NCBI GenBank assembly: GCA_036502025.1
Contig: DASXZJ010000126.1
Location: 20,781 to 84,780 of the forward strand
Length of the DNA stretch: 64,000 nucleotides
Direction of reading: 5' to 3'
From: Bog-473 sp036502025
Lineage (GTDB): Bacteria > Actinomycetota > Acidimicrobiia > Acidimicrobiales > RAAP-2
Positions 17,721 through 26,763 of this stretch are shown here, piece after piece (position 1 is the first letter of the stretch; each line of letters starts with the position of its first letter). The position numbers and the translations under genes are program-made. The notes beneath the pieces are model-generated. The model worked only from the letters and a program-made list of their open reading frames with translations. It was not told the origin of the DNA and ran no database searches.

Positions 17721-18923
17721 CTAGGACGAAGGAACGCAGGCTGGCTTCGCACCTCCAGGCAAGGTGAAGTGTTGCTTCTTGATCACGATGGTGAAGTAGC
17801 ACCCTTCGCTCTTGCTGGTCGGGTTGTTGAACGTGAGCCCGCCCGTCATGCCGCCGAGCCTCTGATCGTTGAACTTGCCGAGTCCCGTCAAGATGTCCTG
17901 GCTCGTCGGCACCCCGGTGGCTCCGCTGAGCTTCACGGCCTCCTGGAACATGAGTCCCGAAACCCAGGCATCAACTGAGTCCATCGGCTCTTCAGCGGTC
18001 GAGAGATTGACGTGGGTGTACTTCGACATCGCCGTGTGGAAAGCCTTCATGTCCGGCGCGGTCGAGAACCAGGGCTGCACCGGCGCGTTGTTGATGGCGT
18101 TGTTGAAGTCGGGCTTCAGGTACCCGGCGGCGATGGCCTCACCGGGAATGATGTAGGCCGGCTTGTAGTTCTGCCGAGCACAATCACTGGCAATGGTCTG
18201 GCCTTCAGCTGCCGTGGGAACCAGCAGCACCATGGCCTTTGCGCCTGCCTGCTGCGCCGCCAGGCAGCTCGCCGTGTAGTCGGGTGCGGTCGAGCTGACC
18301 AGGCCGCCGTAGACGTACTGGACGCCGCCTTTGGTCGCCAGCGGCTTCAAGAACGAGTTGGCCAGGGCGCATTGAGTGGCTTCCGAACACGCCAACGAAC
18401 CGATCTTGTTGTAGCCCGCCTTCTTGGCGCTCTGCACGATCGCCGTCAGCTGCGGAACGGCCGTCATGCCCTGCGGGAAGAAGACCGGACTCGAGTCCCA
18501 GGGTTCCAAGGTGAAGACGCTGCCACCCACAACCGGAATCTTCAGTTGCTCGAGGTAGCTCTGATATCCCGTATTGAGCGAGCCATCCTGATTGCTGACG
18601 AATGCGACCACGTGGTCTTGCTCCACCAGCTGCTTGACCAGCGAAACCGCCTCGGCCTCGTTGTTCTGGTTGTCCTTGATGATCAGCTTGATGGGATGGC
18701 CGTTGATTCCCCCGTGTGCGTTGACCCAGCTGGCCCATGCCTCGAGCGCCGGTCTACCCACGTCCGTGAAGTTGCCGGTCGTGGCCGAATAGGTGCCGAC
18801 GCTGCCGATCACGATGGGAGCCCCGCTCGGCTTGGCCGCGCCCGCCTGCGAACTTCCATACGCAACCGCGCCAAATGCGAGCGCGAACATCAGCACCACA
18901 TTGACGATTCGTCCAACCTTCAT
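17721..18923 (-). CDS. ABC transporter substrate-binding protein (Liv type)
   Basis: A 400-aa periplasmic-binding-fold protein. An N-terminal signal peptide (hydrophobic about residues 6-24, cleavage near 'SQAGAAKPSG') has no lipobox Cys, so anchoring is unclear. The mature start 'IVIGSVGTYSATTG' and 'GINGHPIKLIIKDNQNN' are typical of LivJ/AmiC-like receptors, as is 'GYNKIGSLACSE'. It lies between the LivF-type ATPase and the fused permease/ATPase, and all three form one operon. The ligand cannot be deduced. Confidence 0.85.
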   Translation of the reverse strand: MKVGRIVNVVLMFALAFGAVAYGSSQAGAAKPSGAPIVIGSVGTYSATTGNFTDVGRPALEAWASWVNAHGGINGHPIKLIIKDNQNNEAEAVSLVKQLVEQDHVVAFVSNQDGSLNTGYQSYLEQLKIPVVGGSVFTLEPWDSSPVFFPQGMTAVPQLTAIVQSAKKAGYNKIGSLACSEATQCALANSFLKPLATKGGVQYVYGGLVSSTAPDYTASCLAAQQAGAKAMVLLVPTAAEGQTIASDCARQNYKPAYIIPGEAIAAGYLKPDFNNAINNAPVQPWFSTAPDMKAFHTAMSKYTHVNLSTAEEPMDSVDAWVSGLMFQEAVKLSGATGVPTSQDILTGLGKFNDQRLGGMTGGLTFNNPTSKSEGCYFTIVIKKQHFTLPGGAKPACVPSS

Positions 18924-19004
18924 TCTGGCCTCCTGGTATCGGTTCTGTCAGATGTTGTATTGCATTGAGAAGCGGGGCTTCCTTGTTGGCGTGGGATACG
19001 TTGG

Positions 19005-19775
19005 TTATCGGGCATACAGGGCGAAAATTTGCTCCTCGTCGAGATCGCGGGCCGGTCCGCTGTGCACCACGTGGCCCTGGTTGAGGAGATGCACCGTGGT
19101 GGCGATGGCCAGGACTCGCTCGGCGTATTGCTCGACAATCAACAGTGACACCCCATCGCGGGCAATTCGCTCGAGAAAATCAAAAATCTGATCCACGATC
19201 ACCGGGGCAAGTCCGAGCGATGCCTCATCGACCAGCACGACCTTCGGGTTCGAGAGATACGCCCTCATGAGAGCCAGCATCTGTTGCTCGCCTCCGCTGA
19301 GCGTTCCGGCTATCTGCCGGCGCCGCTTGGCCAGATGAGGAAAGGCCTCCTCGGTTCGGTCCAGGGCATCCGAAGTCGAGCTATGGCGGGGGGCTTGGAG
19401 CCGCAAATTCTCGCGCACCGTCAACGACGGGAAAATGCTTCGGCCCTCCATGACATGGCAAATACCGAGTCGCGCTCTACGACTCGGACTGGCCCGCGTA
19501 ACGTCTTTGCCTTCCAGCATCACGCGCCCTTGCTGTGGGCGGAGTAGCCCTGATGCCATGCGCATAGTTGTGCTCTTTCCGGCTCCGTTCGGACCCAAGA
19601 GAGCCACCACTGACCCGCGTGGAACCGCAAACGAAACGCCGCGCAAGACGGTCGTGGACCCATAGCCGCCGGTGATGCCCGTGAGCTCCAGCATGGGTTG
19701 CTCAGACGGGTCGTCGGCCTCCGACAGGCTCGTTGCCTCAGCGACCTGCGTCACGTCACGGACCGACCATGGCAA
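19005..19775 (-). CDS. LivF-type ABC transporter ATP-binding protein
   Basis: An ABC ATPase with Walker A 'GPNGAGKST', signature 'LSGGEQQMLALMRAYLS', Walker B 'VVLVDEASLG' and switch His replaced in 'LLIVEQYAE' by Gln, as usual in LivF. The listed start is a TTG at 19775 (256 aa); the family-like sequence begins at 'MLELTGITGGYG' (ATG at 19694, 229 aa), so the true start may be there or at a GTG at 19754. It is the first gene of the 19775-14944 operon and pairs with the fused LivG domain to energise the importer. Confidence 0.85.
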   Translation of the reverse strand: MPWSVRDVTQVAEATSLSEADDPSEQPMLELTGITGGYGSTTVLRGVSFAVPRGSVVALLGPNGAGKSTTMRMASGLLRPQQGRVMLEGKDVTRASPSRRARLGICHVMEGRSIFPSLTVRENLRLQAPRHSSTSDALDRTEEAFPHLAKRRRQIAGTLSGGEQQMLALMRAYLSNPKVVLVDEASLGLAPVIVDQIFDFLERIARDGVSLLIVEQYAERVLAIATTVHLLNQGHVVHSGPARDLDEEQIFALYAR

Positions 19776-20006
19776 TGCTCAGGCCGCGCGGGTCCCGCAG
19801 GTCGCTGACGTCCGGATTCATTGCCACCCCCGACTATTCACGGTCCCCCCCGAGTCCCTTACCGATCTTGTTACCGAATGGGACACTATTCCTCGTGCAT
19901 CGGGCATGCAAGGCGCTCTGCGGACTTTTGTCGTCGGCGTCACCCGAGTTCCGTCAGAGGCGGGCGGTCTGTGGTGCCCAGAGGCGACCGTGGCGCGGCG
20001 GCTCGC
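19776..20006. other. Intergenic region upstream of importer operon
   Basis: No supported gene. It must hold the promoter of the minus-strand importer operon, but I see no convincing operator of families A, B or C. Short open frames here show no protein-like composition. Confidence 0.4.
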
Positions 20007-20081
20007 GCCGGAGTACCTGAAGACGAGGTCATGCAGATGATCCACGACAATGCGGCGAGGGTGTTCCACTTGGAGGTCTAG
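20007..20081 (+). pseudogene. C-terminal remnant of an amidohydrolase gene
   Basis: The 24 residues before the TAG at 20081 read 'AGVPEDEVMQMIHDNAARVF' plus 'HLEV', the typical tail of amidohydrolase-2 proteins (a helix with 'NAARVF' after the last metal ligand). Nothing upstream in this frame resembles the rest of the barrel, so only the 3' end of a lost gene remains. Three full amidohydrolase genes exist in the window, so a rearrangement or deletion left this piece. Confidence 0.45.
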
Positions 20082-20436
20082 AGCGAATCCGGCCGAACGT
20101 AACCGGGTTCAGGTTGCGATATTTCGCCGGCGCTCCCCGACCTGCGTTGAAGCTCTGGCGGAAGTTGGCTCCCGCCGAGCCCCTTCAGGCGGGTGGCCGA
20201 CACCGGCGTGGCGCTGGCCGGCTGGGCGGATTTACGAGGCAACAGAGTGCGCGTTGCCAGACGATTCCTTCTTCAGTCGATGTCCCACGATCCCGTGGCA
20301 CATCGGACACCCTGGCGTTCGCAGACCCGGTGGATCATCCCGGATCTCTCTGGCAGACTCGTCCCGTCAACAGCGTTGACCGGACGAGCGAATGGATCCC
20401 CACCAAGTCCGGGACGAGCCACTGGAGGGAAAAGGG
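20082..20436. other. Non-coding stretch with family B site
   Basis: No gene is supported. It contains the family B operator at 20366-20380 and leads into the SD sequence of the gene at 20437. The short frames that cross it lack recognisable domains and may be decayed sequence linked to the amidohydrolase remnant. Confidence 0.4.
20366..20380. promoter_or_regulatory. Family B operator, site 2
   Basis: GTCAACAGCGTTGAC, identical over 15 bases to the site at 12724. It lies 71 bases before the ATG at 20437 and probably controls the 20437-24455 operon. Confidence 0.6.
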
Positions 20437-21468
20437 ATGCAGGACGAAGCGCCGTCGGATGCCAAAATGGTGCACCTCGAAGGCGGTGCTCCTCCCCTGC
20501 TGCCCGACCTCGCTGCGCTCATGCCGGTGGCGCCCGTGCTCATGGACCGTCTGGCCAGCGAGTTCGCGCCAACTGCGGCGCTGCTCTCCACCCCACAGGC
20601 GTATTGGGATGGGCTGAACGGATGGATCACCAACGCCTTGTCCGGCTCGGTCATGGAGGGCAGATTGAGCGTCGACGGGGTCGAAGAGGGGGCGTGGGCT
20701 ATCTACGCCTCCAGCTACTGGGGCGGAATGGAGTTGCGTGAACACTGGGGCATGCCGCCGGCCCTGAAAAACCTGGGCATGGCGCCCCCTGCGCCGCCAT
20801 TCGCGGAAGTGCAGCAGGGTCTTGTCCCACTCATGGCCCAGCGAATGGAGGCGGTCCGCGAGGGTGGTGACGCCTGCCTGCGAATCTTGCCGTCGATCCT
20901 TCGTGAAGCCTCCACTTCGGGACCCATCCATGGCGTCGGCTACAACGCAGGGGTCCAGGTCGTCAAGACCGAGGACCCGCCAATCGGTCAGCGACGCCCC
21001 AACCGCGATCCCAGGCCCTCGACGGTGCGCATCAACGGGCGTCATTTCATGCGCGTGGACTTCGAACTACCCACACCGGATTACCTGAGGGTATGGCGCT
21101 CCGAATTTGAACGGGCCGTGACGGCCCATTCCGATGCCTACGAAGAAATCCTCGTTGGCGCCGAGGGAGAGGATGATCTCCGAGACGTGTGGAAGCGTGC
21201 GGTGGACTTCGGCAACCTGACGTGGGGCGGGGATGCGCAGGACCATTGGAGCACCGCGTACTGGGAGGAGACCATCCGCTGGAGTTCGGTCCTGACCTTC
21301 GGGATGGAAGCGGCTGGCCTGGCGGCCCTGGCGGCGTTGCTCAACCAAGATCCAGAGGCAGCTCGGCTCGCCGTGATGTGCAACGCGCTCTACCTGGGCG
21401 CCACCCCGGGATGGCTGATCGGGCTCCTCGATACCGGCGCCACCCTTCCTCGGATCGAAGGATCGTAG
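20437..21468 (+). CDS. Uncharacterised protein, conserved family not recognised
   Basis: A 343-aa protein. The ATG at 20437 is preceded by GGAGG at 8 bases, which favours it over the in-frame ATG at 20392. The sequence is rich in Trp and Met and mostly helical in character ('YWDGLNGWITNALSGSVMEG', 'WSSVLTFGMEAAGLAALAAL'), with a central basic segment 'RRPNRDPRPSTVRINGRHF' followed by 'MRVDFELPTP'. There is no signal peptide and no motif I can assign. It is the first gene of an operon with two APH-like kinases, under a family B site, so it probably acts in the same branch. Confidence 0.6.
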   Translation: MQDEAPSDAKMVHLEGGAPPLLPDLAALMPVAPVLMDRLASEFAPTAALLSTPQAYWDGLNGWITNALSGSVMEGRLSVDGVEEGAWAIYASSYWGGMELREHWGMPPALKNLGMAPPAPPFAEVQQGLVPLMAQRMEAVREGGDACLRILPSILREASTSGPIHGVGYNAGVQVVKTEDPPIGQRRPNRDPRPSTVRINGRHFMRVDFELPTPDYLRVWRSEFERAVTAHSDAYEEILVGAEGEDDLRDVWKRAVDFGNLTWGGDAQDHWSTAYWEETIRWSSVLTFGMEAAGLAALAALLNQDPEAARLAVMCNALYLGATPGWLIGLLDTGATLPRIEGS

Positions 21469-21589
21469 GTCATGGGGATCGTCGCCCTGAGCCAACGAGG
21501 GGTGAACACCGACAGGTTCGCGGCACCTTCCTCGCTACCCGTCCCGGCAACGCCACCGAAACCCATCGCCGAAACACGGACCGGAGCCA

Positions 21590-22954
21590 ATGGACGCCGA
21601 TGAGAAGGTGAGGGCCTGGCTCGAAAACGAAATCGGCGGCACCGTCGTAAGTTTCGAACGGCAGGATCGCTGGCGGCCAGCCTGGTTCGCGGAAGTGACC
21701 GGCGCGGACTCCACGCACAACTACTACGTACGCGGAAGCCGGGGAGGCAACTTTCGAGAGCTGATCACCCTTCGCCAGGAGGCCGAAGTCAATCGGGTCT
21801 TGCACAGGCACGGTGTCCCCGTGCCGGCGGTGCACGGGATGATCGATGACCCACCCGCCATCGTGATGGATCGCCTACCCGGCCGGGTGAACCTGGCAAC
21901 CGCGGTCGACGAGGCCGAGCAAGACACGGTCCTCGATCAGTACGTGGAGGCCATGCGACGGATGCACGCGATCGACGTTGAGGAGTTCGGCGCCATCGGT
22001 CTGCCGGTGCCCGCCGACAACGGTGGCGCCGCCATGAACCTCTACGCCACGGGTGAAGCCAACTATCGTCGGGCAAAATCGTCACCAAGCCCGATGATCG
22101 AATTCGTGTGGCGATGGCTCCAGCGCAATATCCCGGCCGGGCGCCAACAACGGGCACTCGTTCAGGGCGATTCGGCCCAGTTCTTGTACGAGAACGGCAC
22201 GTTGACCGGCCTGATTGACTTCGAGGCCGCCTACATCGGGGATCCCGTGGCGGAATTCGCGGCCATGCGCAGCCGAGACTGTGCGGAGCCGCTCGGGGAC
22301 ATCGGGCGCATCGCACGGAAATACGAAGCCCTGACGGGCGATCACATCGAGAAGAAGGACGTCGAGTTCCATACGGCCGGCTGGTCGCTGATGACTCCGT
22401 TCCAATGGGAAGACTCCGTCCGGCACCCAGTGCAGGGAGACAGTTGGCTGGAGTACTTCACCTGGGTCGTCGGTTGCGGGCGCTGGGCGCTCGAAGCCGT
22501 CGCGCAAGTCACCGGGGCCGAACTTGAGGTCATCGACCAGCCGCCTGAGGGCTCGTCTTCGTCGTACTGGCACGCGTCCTACAGGAATCTGATTTCCATG
22601 ATCGACGAATGGCCGACCGGCAGCGAGTTCGAGGATTTCCGCGCCGGCGGCGCTCGAGCCCTAAGCCGATTCGTCGAGCACGTTCACGCCTTCGGGCGTG
22701 AGCTCGAGTTGGCAGCGGTGCACGACATTTCCGAGATCCTCGGCACCCCTCAATCCGACCTGGGCGCGGCGGAGGCAGCGTTGGAACGCTTCGTTCTGAA
22801 CGCCTCCCCCGACTGGGACGTCCCGCTCGTGCAGTATTTCCACCGCTGGACCCAGCGTCAGCAATTCTTGATCCAAGGGACTGGTTGCCACCACGAGAAC
22901 CTGACCCGGATCAGCCCGCAACCGCTCGAAGGAGTCGAGTGGGAGCCCGCCTGA
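21590..22954 (+). CDS. APH-like phosphotransferase (long form)
   Basis: A 454-aa protein with the aminoglycoside-phosphotransferase fold. The N-lobe contains 'RLPGRVNL' after the hinge ('IVMDRLPGR'); the catalytic loop is 'ALVQGDSAQFLYENG' with Asp as base (Gln replaces the usual His before Gly-Asp) and the metal Asp is in 'GLIDFEAAYIGDPVAEFA'. About 120 residues beyond the usual kinase length form a helical C-terminal domain. It is paralogous to the protein at 23112. By analogy with ACAD10/11 it may phosphorylate a hydroxyacyl-CoA; a role with the adjacent acyl-CoA dehydrogenases is an inference. Confidence 0.75.
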   Translation: MDADEKVRAWLENEIGGTVVSFERQDRWRPAWFAEVTGADSTHNYYVRGSRGGNFRELITLRQEAEVNRVLHRHGVPVPAVHGMIDDPPAIVMDRLPGRVNLATAVDEAEQDTVLDQYVEAMRRMHAIDVEEFGAIGLPVPADNGGAAMNLYATGEANYRRAKSSPSPMIEFVWRWLQRNIPAGRQQRALVQGDSAQFLYENGTLTGLIDFEAAYIGDPVAEFAAMRSRDCAEPLGDIGRIARKYEALTGDHIEKKDVEFHTAGWSLMTPFQWEDSVRHPVQGDSWLEYFTWVVGCGRWALEAVAQVTGAELEVIDQPPEGSSSSYWHASYRNLISMIDEWPTGSEFEDFRAGGARALSRFVEHVHAFGRELELAAVHDISEILGTPQSDLGAAEAALERFVLNASPDWDVPLVQYFHRWTQRQQFLIQGTGCHHENLTRISPQPLEGVEWEPA

Positions 22955-23112
22955 CCGTCAAAGCCAGAACCCAGTCACCAGCGGAGCTTCTGGCTCGCCC
23001 GTCCGTGCGACTGCTGGTGTCCGAACGGCGAGGCGATGGTATTCCCGAGATGGTGGCGCACACGTACCCGGTGCGGATTCGACCCATGGGCGAAGTCAAG
23101 AAAGCGGTCTGA
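22939..23112 (+). CDS. Small ORF (57 aa) between two APH-like genes
   Basis: A GTG at 22939, preceded by GAAGGAG, opens a 57-aa frame that overlaps the end of the upstream kinase gene by 16 bases and ends in TGATG, overlapping the next start by one base. The product is basic with 'SPAELLARPSVRLLVSERRG' in the middle and no recognised domain. The double overlap suggests translational coupling of all three genes. It may encode a real small protein or merely serve as a coupling cistron. Confidence 0.5.
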   Translation: MGARLTVKARTQSPAELLARPSVRLLVSERRGDGIPEMVAHTYPVRIRPMGEVKKAV

Positions 23113-24455
23113 TGGATCGATCTGGGGACACGAACGCGGCGATCACGACCTGGATCGAGCGCCAATTCCGGGGGAAGGTGCGCCGGATCGAGCGGCAAGC
23201 CCGGTGGCGACCGGTCTGGTGGGTCAGCGTTGAACAGGAACACGAGATACTCGAACTGTGTGTACGCGGCGACCGCATCGATTCTCCGTCGGCCTTTCCA
23301 CTCGAGCACGAAATGGCCTTCCAGTCCATCCTCCAGGACAACGACATCCCTGTAGCACGGGTCCACGGTTGGTGCGATGAGCCACGGTCCATCGTGATGG
23401 ATCGCGTTCCGGGGCGGGACAACTTCGAAGGAGTGCCCGACGTCGAGCGACGCCAGGTGATGGAGGACTACATCGATGTCCTCGTCCGCATCCACGAGCT
23501 CGACGTTCAGCAGTTCGCCGACGCCGGAATCATGCGGGCCACTCGACCTGGGGAGTCCGATCAGATCGGTCTTCAATGCTTTGAGAAGGTGGCGTACCGC
23601 GCCATCAAGAAGCGACCTGATCCGTTCTTGGAATTTGCACTCGCATGGCTGGCCCGCAACCGGGTCGACAACCACGGTCGAGAGGCCGCGGTTGTCTGGG
23701 ATGCCGGCCAATTCCATCATCACAATGGGCGAATCGGGGCAGTGCTCGACCTCGAGTTCGCACATGTCGGCGACCCAATGATGGACCTCGGGGGCATGTG
23801 GGTTCGCAACGCTTTTATCCCGTTCGGCGACCTCCCCGCATTGTTCCGCCGCTATCAGGACCGGAGCGGCCGACCGGTTGATCTCGCTTCGGTCCGGTAC
23901 CACTACATCCTGTGGGCGCTGTCGAACCCGCTCGAATTTCATGCCGTTTTGGCGGATCCGGTGCCGGGAGCCGACTACATGCTCAATCTCCACTGGGTCA
24001 TAGAGTCGAATCTGCTCGCTCTCGAAGGCATTGCGGACGCCATGAGTATCGAGCTGAAGGATGTAGAGGAGCCCGATCCGATCCATTCGCCGTTTGGACC
24101 GGCTCACCGGCACCTCACCAAGAGCCTGGAGGATTACCCAGCGGACTCGGGGTACAACCGATACCGACACCGGATGTCCGTACGATTGGTTCGGCACCTC
24201 GAACGGATTGACGAGCTGGGCACCCCGGTGATGTTGGCTGATCTCGACGATGTGCAACGACTACTAGGTCACCGACCCCAGAGCTGGGAAGAGTCGGAAA
24301 CTGAACTCGAGCAGTTCGTGCGGCGCGACGATGGTCGTCGAGACGCCGAACTGGTTCAGCTATTCCACCGACGGCTGCATCGGGCCCGCCTGCTCTGCGG
24401 GCCCGCCGGATCATGGATCACACAGCACCGCGTCGTCCCGCAACCGACCCTGTAG
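23112..24455 (+). CDS. APH-like phosphotransferase (long form, paralogue)
   Basis: A 447-aa paralogue of the gene at 21590, sharing 'SIVMDRVPGRDNFEGV', the helical C-terminal extension ('LVQLFHRRLHRARLLCGPAG') and overall layout. The catalytic loop has drifted: 'AAVVWDAGQFHHHNG' keeps the Asp but lacks the His-Gly of canonical kinases; the metal motif is 'AVLDLEFAHVGDPMMDL'. The two genes look like a duplication now specialised, possibly as a heteromer. It is the last gene of the family B operon. Confidence 0.75.
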   Translation: MDRSGDTNAAITTWIERQFRGKVRRIERQARWRPVWWVSVEQEHEILELCVRGDRIDSPSAFPLEHEMAFQSILQDNDIPVARVHGWCDEPRSIVMDRVPGRDNFEGVPDVERRQVMEDYIDVLVRIHELDVQQFADAGIMRATRPGESDQIGLQCFEKVAYRAIKKRPDPFLEFALAWLARNRVDNHGREAAVVWDAGQFHHHNGRIGAVLDLEFAHVGDPMMDLGGMWVRNAFIPFGDLPALFRRYQDRSGRPVDLASVRYHYILWALSNPLEFHAVLADPVPGADYMLNLHWVIESNLLALEGIADAMSIELKDVEEPDPIHSPFGPAHRHLTKSLEDYPADSGYNRYRHRMSVRLVRHLERIDELGTPVMLADLDDVQRLLGHRPQSWEESETELEQFVRRDDGRRDAELVQLFHRRLHRARLLCGPAGSWITQHRVVPQPTL

Positions 24456-24500
24456 GTCCGAACGTGGGCCATCGGAGCTTGCCCGAAGGGAAGGGCCGTG

Positions 24501-24522
24501 AACTTGACGTTTTCATCAAGTT
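24501..24522. promoter_or_regulatory. Family A operator, site 2
   Basis: TTGACG-TTTT-CATCAA (24504-24519) flanked by AAC and GTT, so the outer seven bases AACTTGA/TCAAGTT form a perfect inverted repeat. A TACCGT at 24529-24534 could be the -10 for the acyl-CoA dehydrogenase gene at 24574. Confidence 0.6.
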
Positions 24523-24573
24523 CAGGTGTACCGTAGCAACGTCCGCCCGGACGACGTCGGAGAGGGGTGGGTC

Positions 24574-25734
24574 GTGCATTTCGACGCGACCGAGCTGACC
24601 GAAAGCGAACGTGCGCTCCAACGCGACGTCAGGGCGTTCCTGTCGGCGGAGCTCGGAGGTACCGCAGTCGCACCAGGACTCGGGTTCAACAGTGCCAAGG
24701 ATCCGGAGTTCTCCAAGCGGCTGGCGGCCCGGGGCTGGGTCGGCATGACCCTGCCTTCGGCATACGGGGGCCACGACCGGTCCGCCGTTGATCGCTTCGT
24801 CGTCGTCGAAGAACTGCTCCGATCGGGGGCACCGATAGGACATCACTGGGTGGCCGATCGACAGATAGGCCCGCTGATCGCCCGCTTCGGAACCGAGGCC
24901 CAGAAACGCCGCTTCCTGCCTGGCATTTGTCGAGGCGAGTTCTCGTTCGCCATCGGCATGAGCGAACCCGACAGCGGCAGCGACCTGGCGTCGCTCAGGA
25001 CCCGGGCCGAACGCATCGACGGTGGCTGGTCGATTTCAGGCACCAAGGTGTGGACAACAGGCGCGCACGTCCACGACTGGATCGTCGTCCTGTGCCGTAC
25101 GACCCCCTCCGATGAGGTCAGCGACAGGCGCACGGGCCTGTCCCAACTGATCGTCGACCTCACCGCGTCCGGGGTCCAGGTTCGACCGATCCGTTTCATC
25201 GACGGCACCGCGGACTTCTGCGAAGTCGTCTTCGATGACGCCTTCGTCCCCGACGACCTCGTGCTGGGCGAGTTGGGCGCCGGATGGACCCAGAACGCGT
25301 CGGAACTGGTCTACGAGCGCGGCGGGCCGGACCGCTTTCTCAGCACGTACCTCGTCGTGGAAGAGTTCCTACGGGGGTGTGACGAGAACAATTCATCAGA
25401 AGACGTCCTCGAGATGCTCGGGAACGCGGTCGCCCACTACTGGGTCTTGCACGCCCTCTCGCTCTCCGTCGCCCGCTCCATTGATGAGGGGAGGTCGCCC
25501 GGAGCCGAGGCGGCGCTCGTGAAGGGGATGGGGACCCGATTCGAACAGGACGTCGTGAACGCCATGCTGCACCTCATCGACTTCGAGCCCGACCTGGCCG
25601 CTCCCGGACTCTTCGAGCGCCTCCTGATCACGGCCACCTTGACGGCCCCCTCGTTCACCATCCGTGGTGGCACGAACGAGATCCTGCGCTCCATTGTCGC
25701 CAAGAGCCTCGCGCCCAGAGGGGAGGCACGATGA
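24574..25734 (+). CDS. Acyl-CoA dehydrogenase, alpha-type subunit
   Basis: A 386-aa flavoprotein from the GTG at 24574, which follows GAGAGGGG; an in-frame start at 24526 lies within the promoter and is rejected. Family motifs are 'FAIGMSEPDSGSDLASLRTR' (FAD/substrate), 'TKVWTTGAHVHDW' and 'TIRGGTNEILRSIVAK'. The usual Glu of 'YEGT' is absent; a Glu in 'LVYERGG' (about residue 248) is the likely base, as in isovaleryl-CoA-dehydrogenase-like FadE proteins. It overlaps the next gene by 4 bases and probably forms a heteromer with it. Confidence 0.85.
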   Translation: MHFDATELTESERALQRDVRAFLSAELGGTAVAPGLGFNSAKDPEFSKRLAARGWVGMTLPSAYGGHDRSAVDRFVVVEELLRSGAPIGHHWVADRQIGPLIARFGTEAQKRRFLPGICRGEFSFAIGMSEPDSGSDLASLRTRAERIDGGWSISGTKVWTTGAHVHDWIVVLCRTTPSDEVSDRRTGLSQLIVDLTASGVQVRPIRFIDGTADFCEVVFDDAFVPDDLVLGELGAGWTQNASELVYERGGPDRFLSTYLVVEEFLRGCDENNSSEDVLEMLGNAVAHYWVLHALSLSVARSIDEGRSPGAEAALVKGMGTRFEQDVVNAMLHLIDFEPDLAAPGLFERLLITATLTAPSFTIRGGTNEILRSIVAKSLAPRGEAR

Positions 25735-26762
25735 GCGCCGGACTGCTCGTCGAGACCGTCGACCGCCTCCTGGCCGAGCGGTGTACACCCGAGGCGTTGG
25801 AGCTCGCCGAGGCCGAGGGGTGGTGTGGCCCGGCGTGGGACGGTCTCGTCGAAGCCGGCTTCACGCGCATCGCGCTCCCCGAAACGGTCGGAGGTTCGGG
25901 TGGGTCGCTCTCCGACGCCGCCGATGTGCTGCGGGTCGTCGGTCGGTGGGCCGCCCCGGTGCCGCTCGCCGAGACCGCGTTCCTGGGTGGATGGCTGCTC
26001 GCCCGGGCGGGCCTGGCCCTGCCGGACGGTCCCCTCACCGTGGTGCCCGATGACCTGGCACTCACCGCGGGCCAAATTGCGGGAACGGCCCGTGTGGCGT
26101 GGGCCGGTCGGTCATCGGCCATCGTCGCGCTCGTATCGGGCCCCGACGGCGCGCTGGTCGTCCAGATCGATCCCGCGGAGGCCGATATATCACCCGGCTT
26201 CAACATGGCCGGAGAGTCCAGGGAGACGGTCCGATTCGAGGTGCCACTCGAGCGAACACGCTGGGCCCCCGCCCCGACGGGGGTTGATGCCGCGTCGTTG
26301 CGTAGAAGGGGCGCCCTGAGCCGCATCCTCCTCATGGCCGGTGCGGTGGAGGCGATGAGCCAGCTGACTATCGAGTACACCCGGGGCCGCCACCAGTTCG
26401 GGCAACCCATCGCCCGGTTCCAGGCGGTGCAGCAGCACCTCGTCGTCGCCGCGGAGGGCGCGGCAGCACTCTCCATGGCGGCGGACCTCGCGGTAAGAGC
26501 GCTCGAACGAGGACCGGCTGAACTGGAGATCGCCGCCGCCAAGGTCATCGCGGACGAGGTTGCCGTTGCCGCGACGCGGGCGGCGCACCAGGCCCATGGC
26601 GCCATGGGTCTGACACAGGAGTACCCGCTCCATCGCCTCACTCGGGCCCTGTGGTCGTGGCGCCATGAATACGACCACGCGAGGAATTGGAACCGGCAGC
26701 TGGGTGCGCTGGCCCTCGGGGCCGGGGCGAACGGACTGTTCCCCCTTATCACCGCCCATTAA
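25731..26762 (+). CDS. Acyl-CoA dehydrogenase, beta-type subunit
   Basis: A 343-aa partner protein, shorter than normal acyl-CoA dehydrogenases. It keeps the C-terminal FAD-binding signature 'GRHQFGQPIARFQAVQQHLV' but has a divergent N-terminal half without the 'SEP.AGSD' motif. Adjacent full and shortened subunits are typical of the alpha2-beta2 FadE enzymes known from actinobacterial steroid side-chain degradation. The ATG overlaps the upstream stop (ATGA). Its stop is two bases before a family A site. Confidence 0.85.
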   Translation: MSAGLLVETVDRLLAERCTPEALELAEAEGWCGPAWDGLVEAGFTRIALPETVGGSGGSLSDAADVLRVVGRWAAPVPLAETAFLGGWLLARAGLALPDGPLTVVPDDLALTAGQIAGTARVAWAGRSSAIVALVSGPDGALVVQIDPAEADISPGFNMAGESRETVRFEVPLERTRWAPAPTGVDAASLRRRGALSRILLMAGAVEAMSQLTIEYTRGRHQFGQPIARFQAVQQHLVVAAEGAAALSMAADLAVRALERGPAELEIAAAKVIADEVAVAATRAAHQAHGAMGLTQEYPLHRLTRALWSWRHEYDHARNWNRQLGALALGAGANGLFPLITAH

Positions 26763-26763
26763 G

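Noticed and set aside
24526..24573. Upstream in-frame start of the acyl-CoA dehydrogenase at 24526
   Set aside because: It lies within the predicted -10 region after the family A operator; the GTG at 24574 has a good SD and the normal N terminus.
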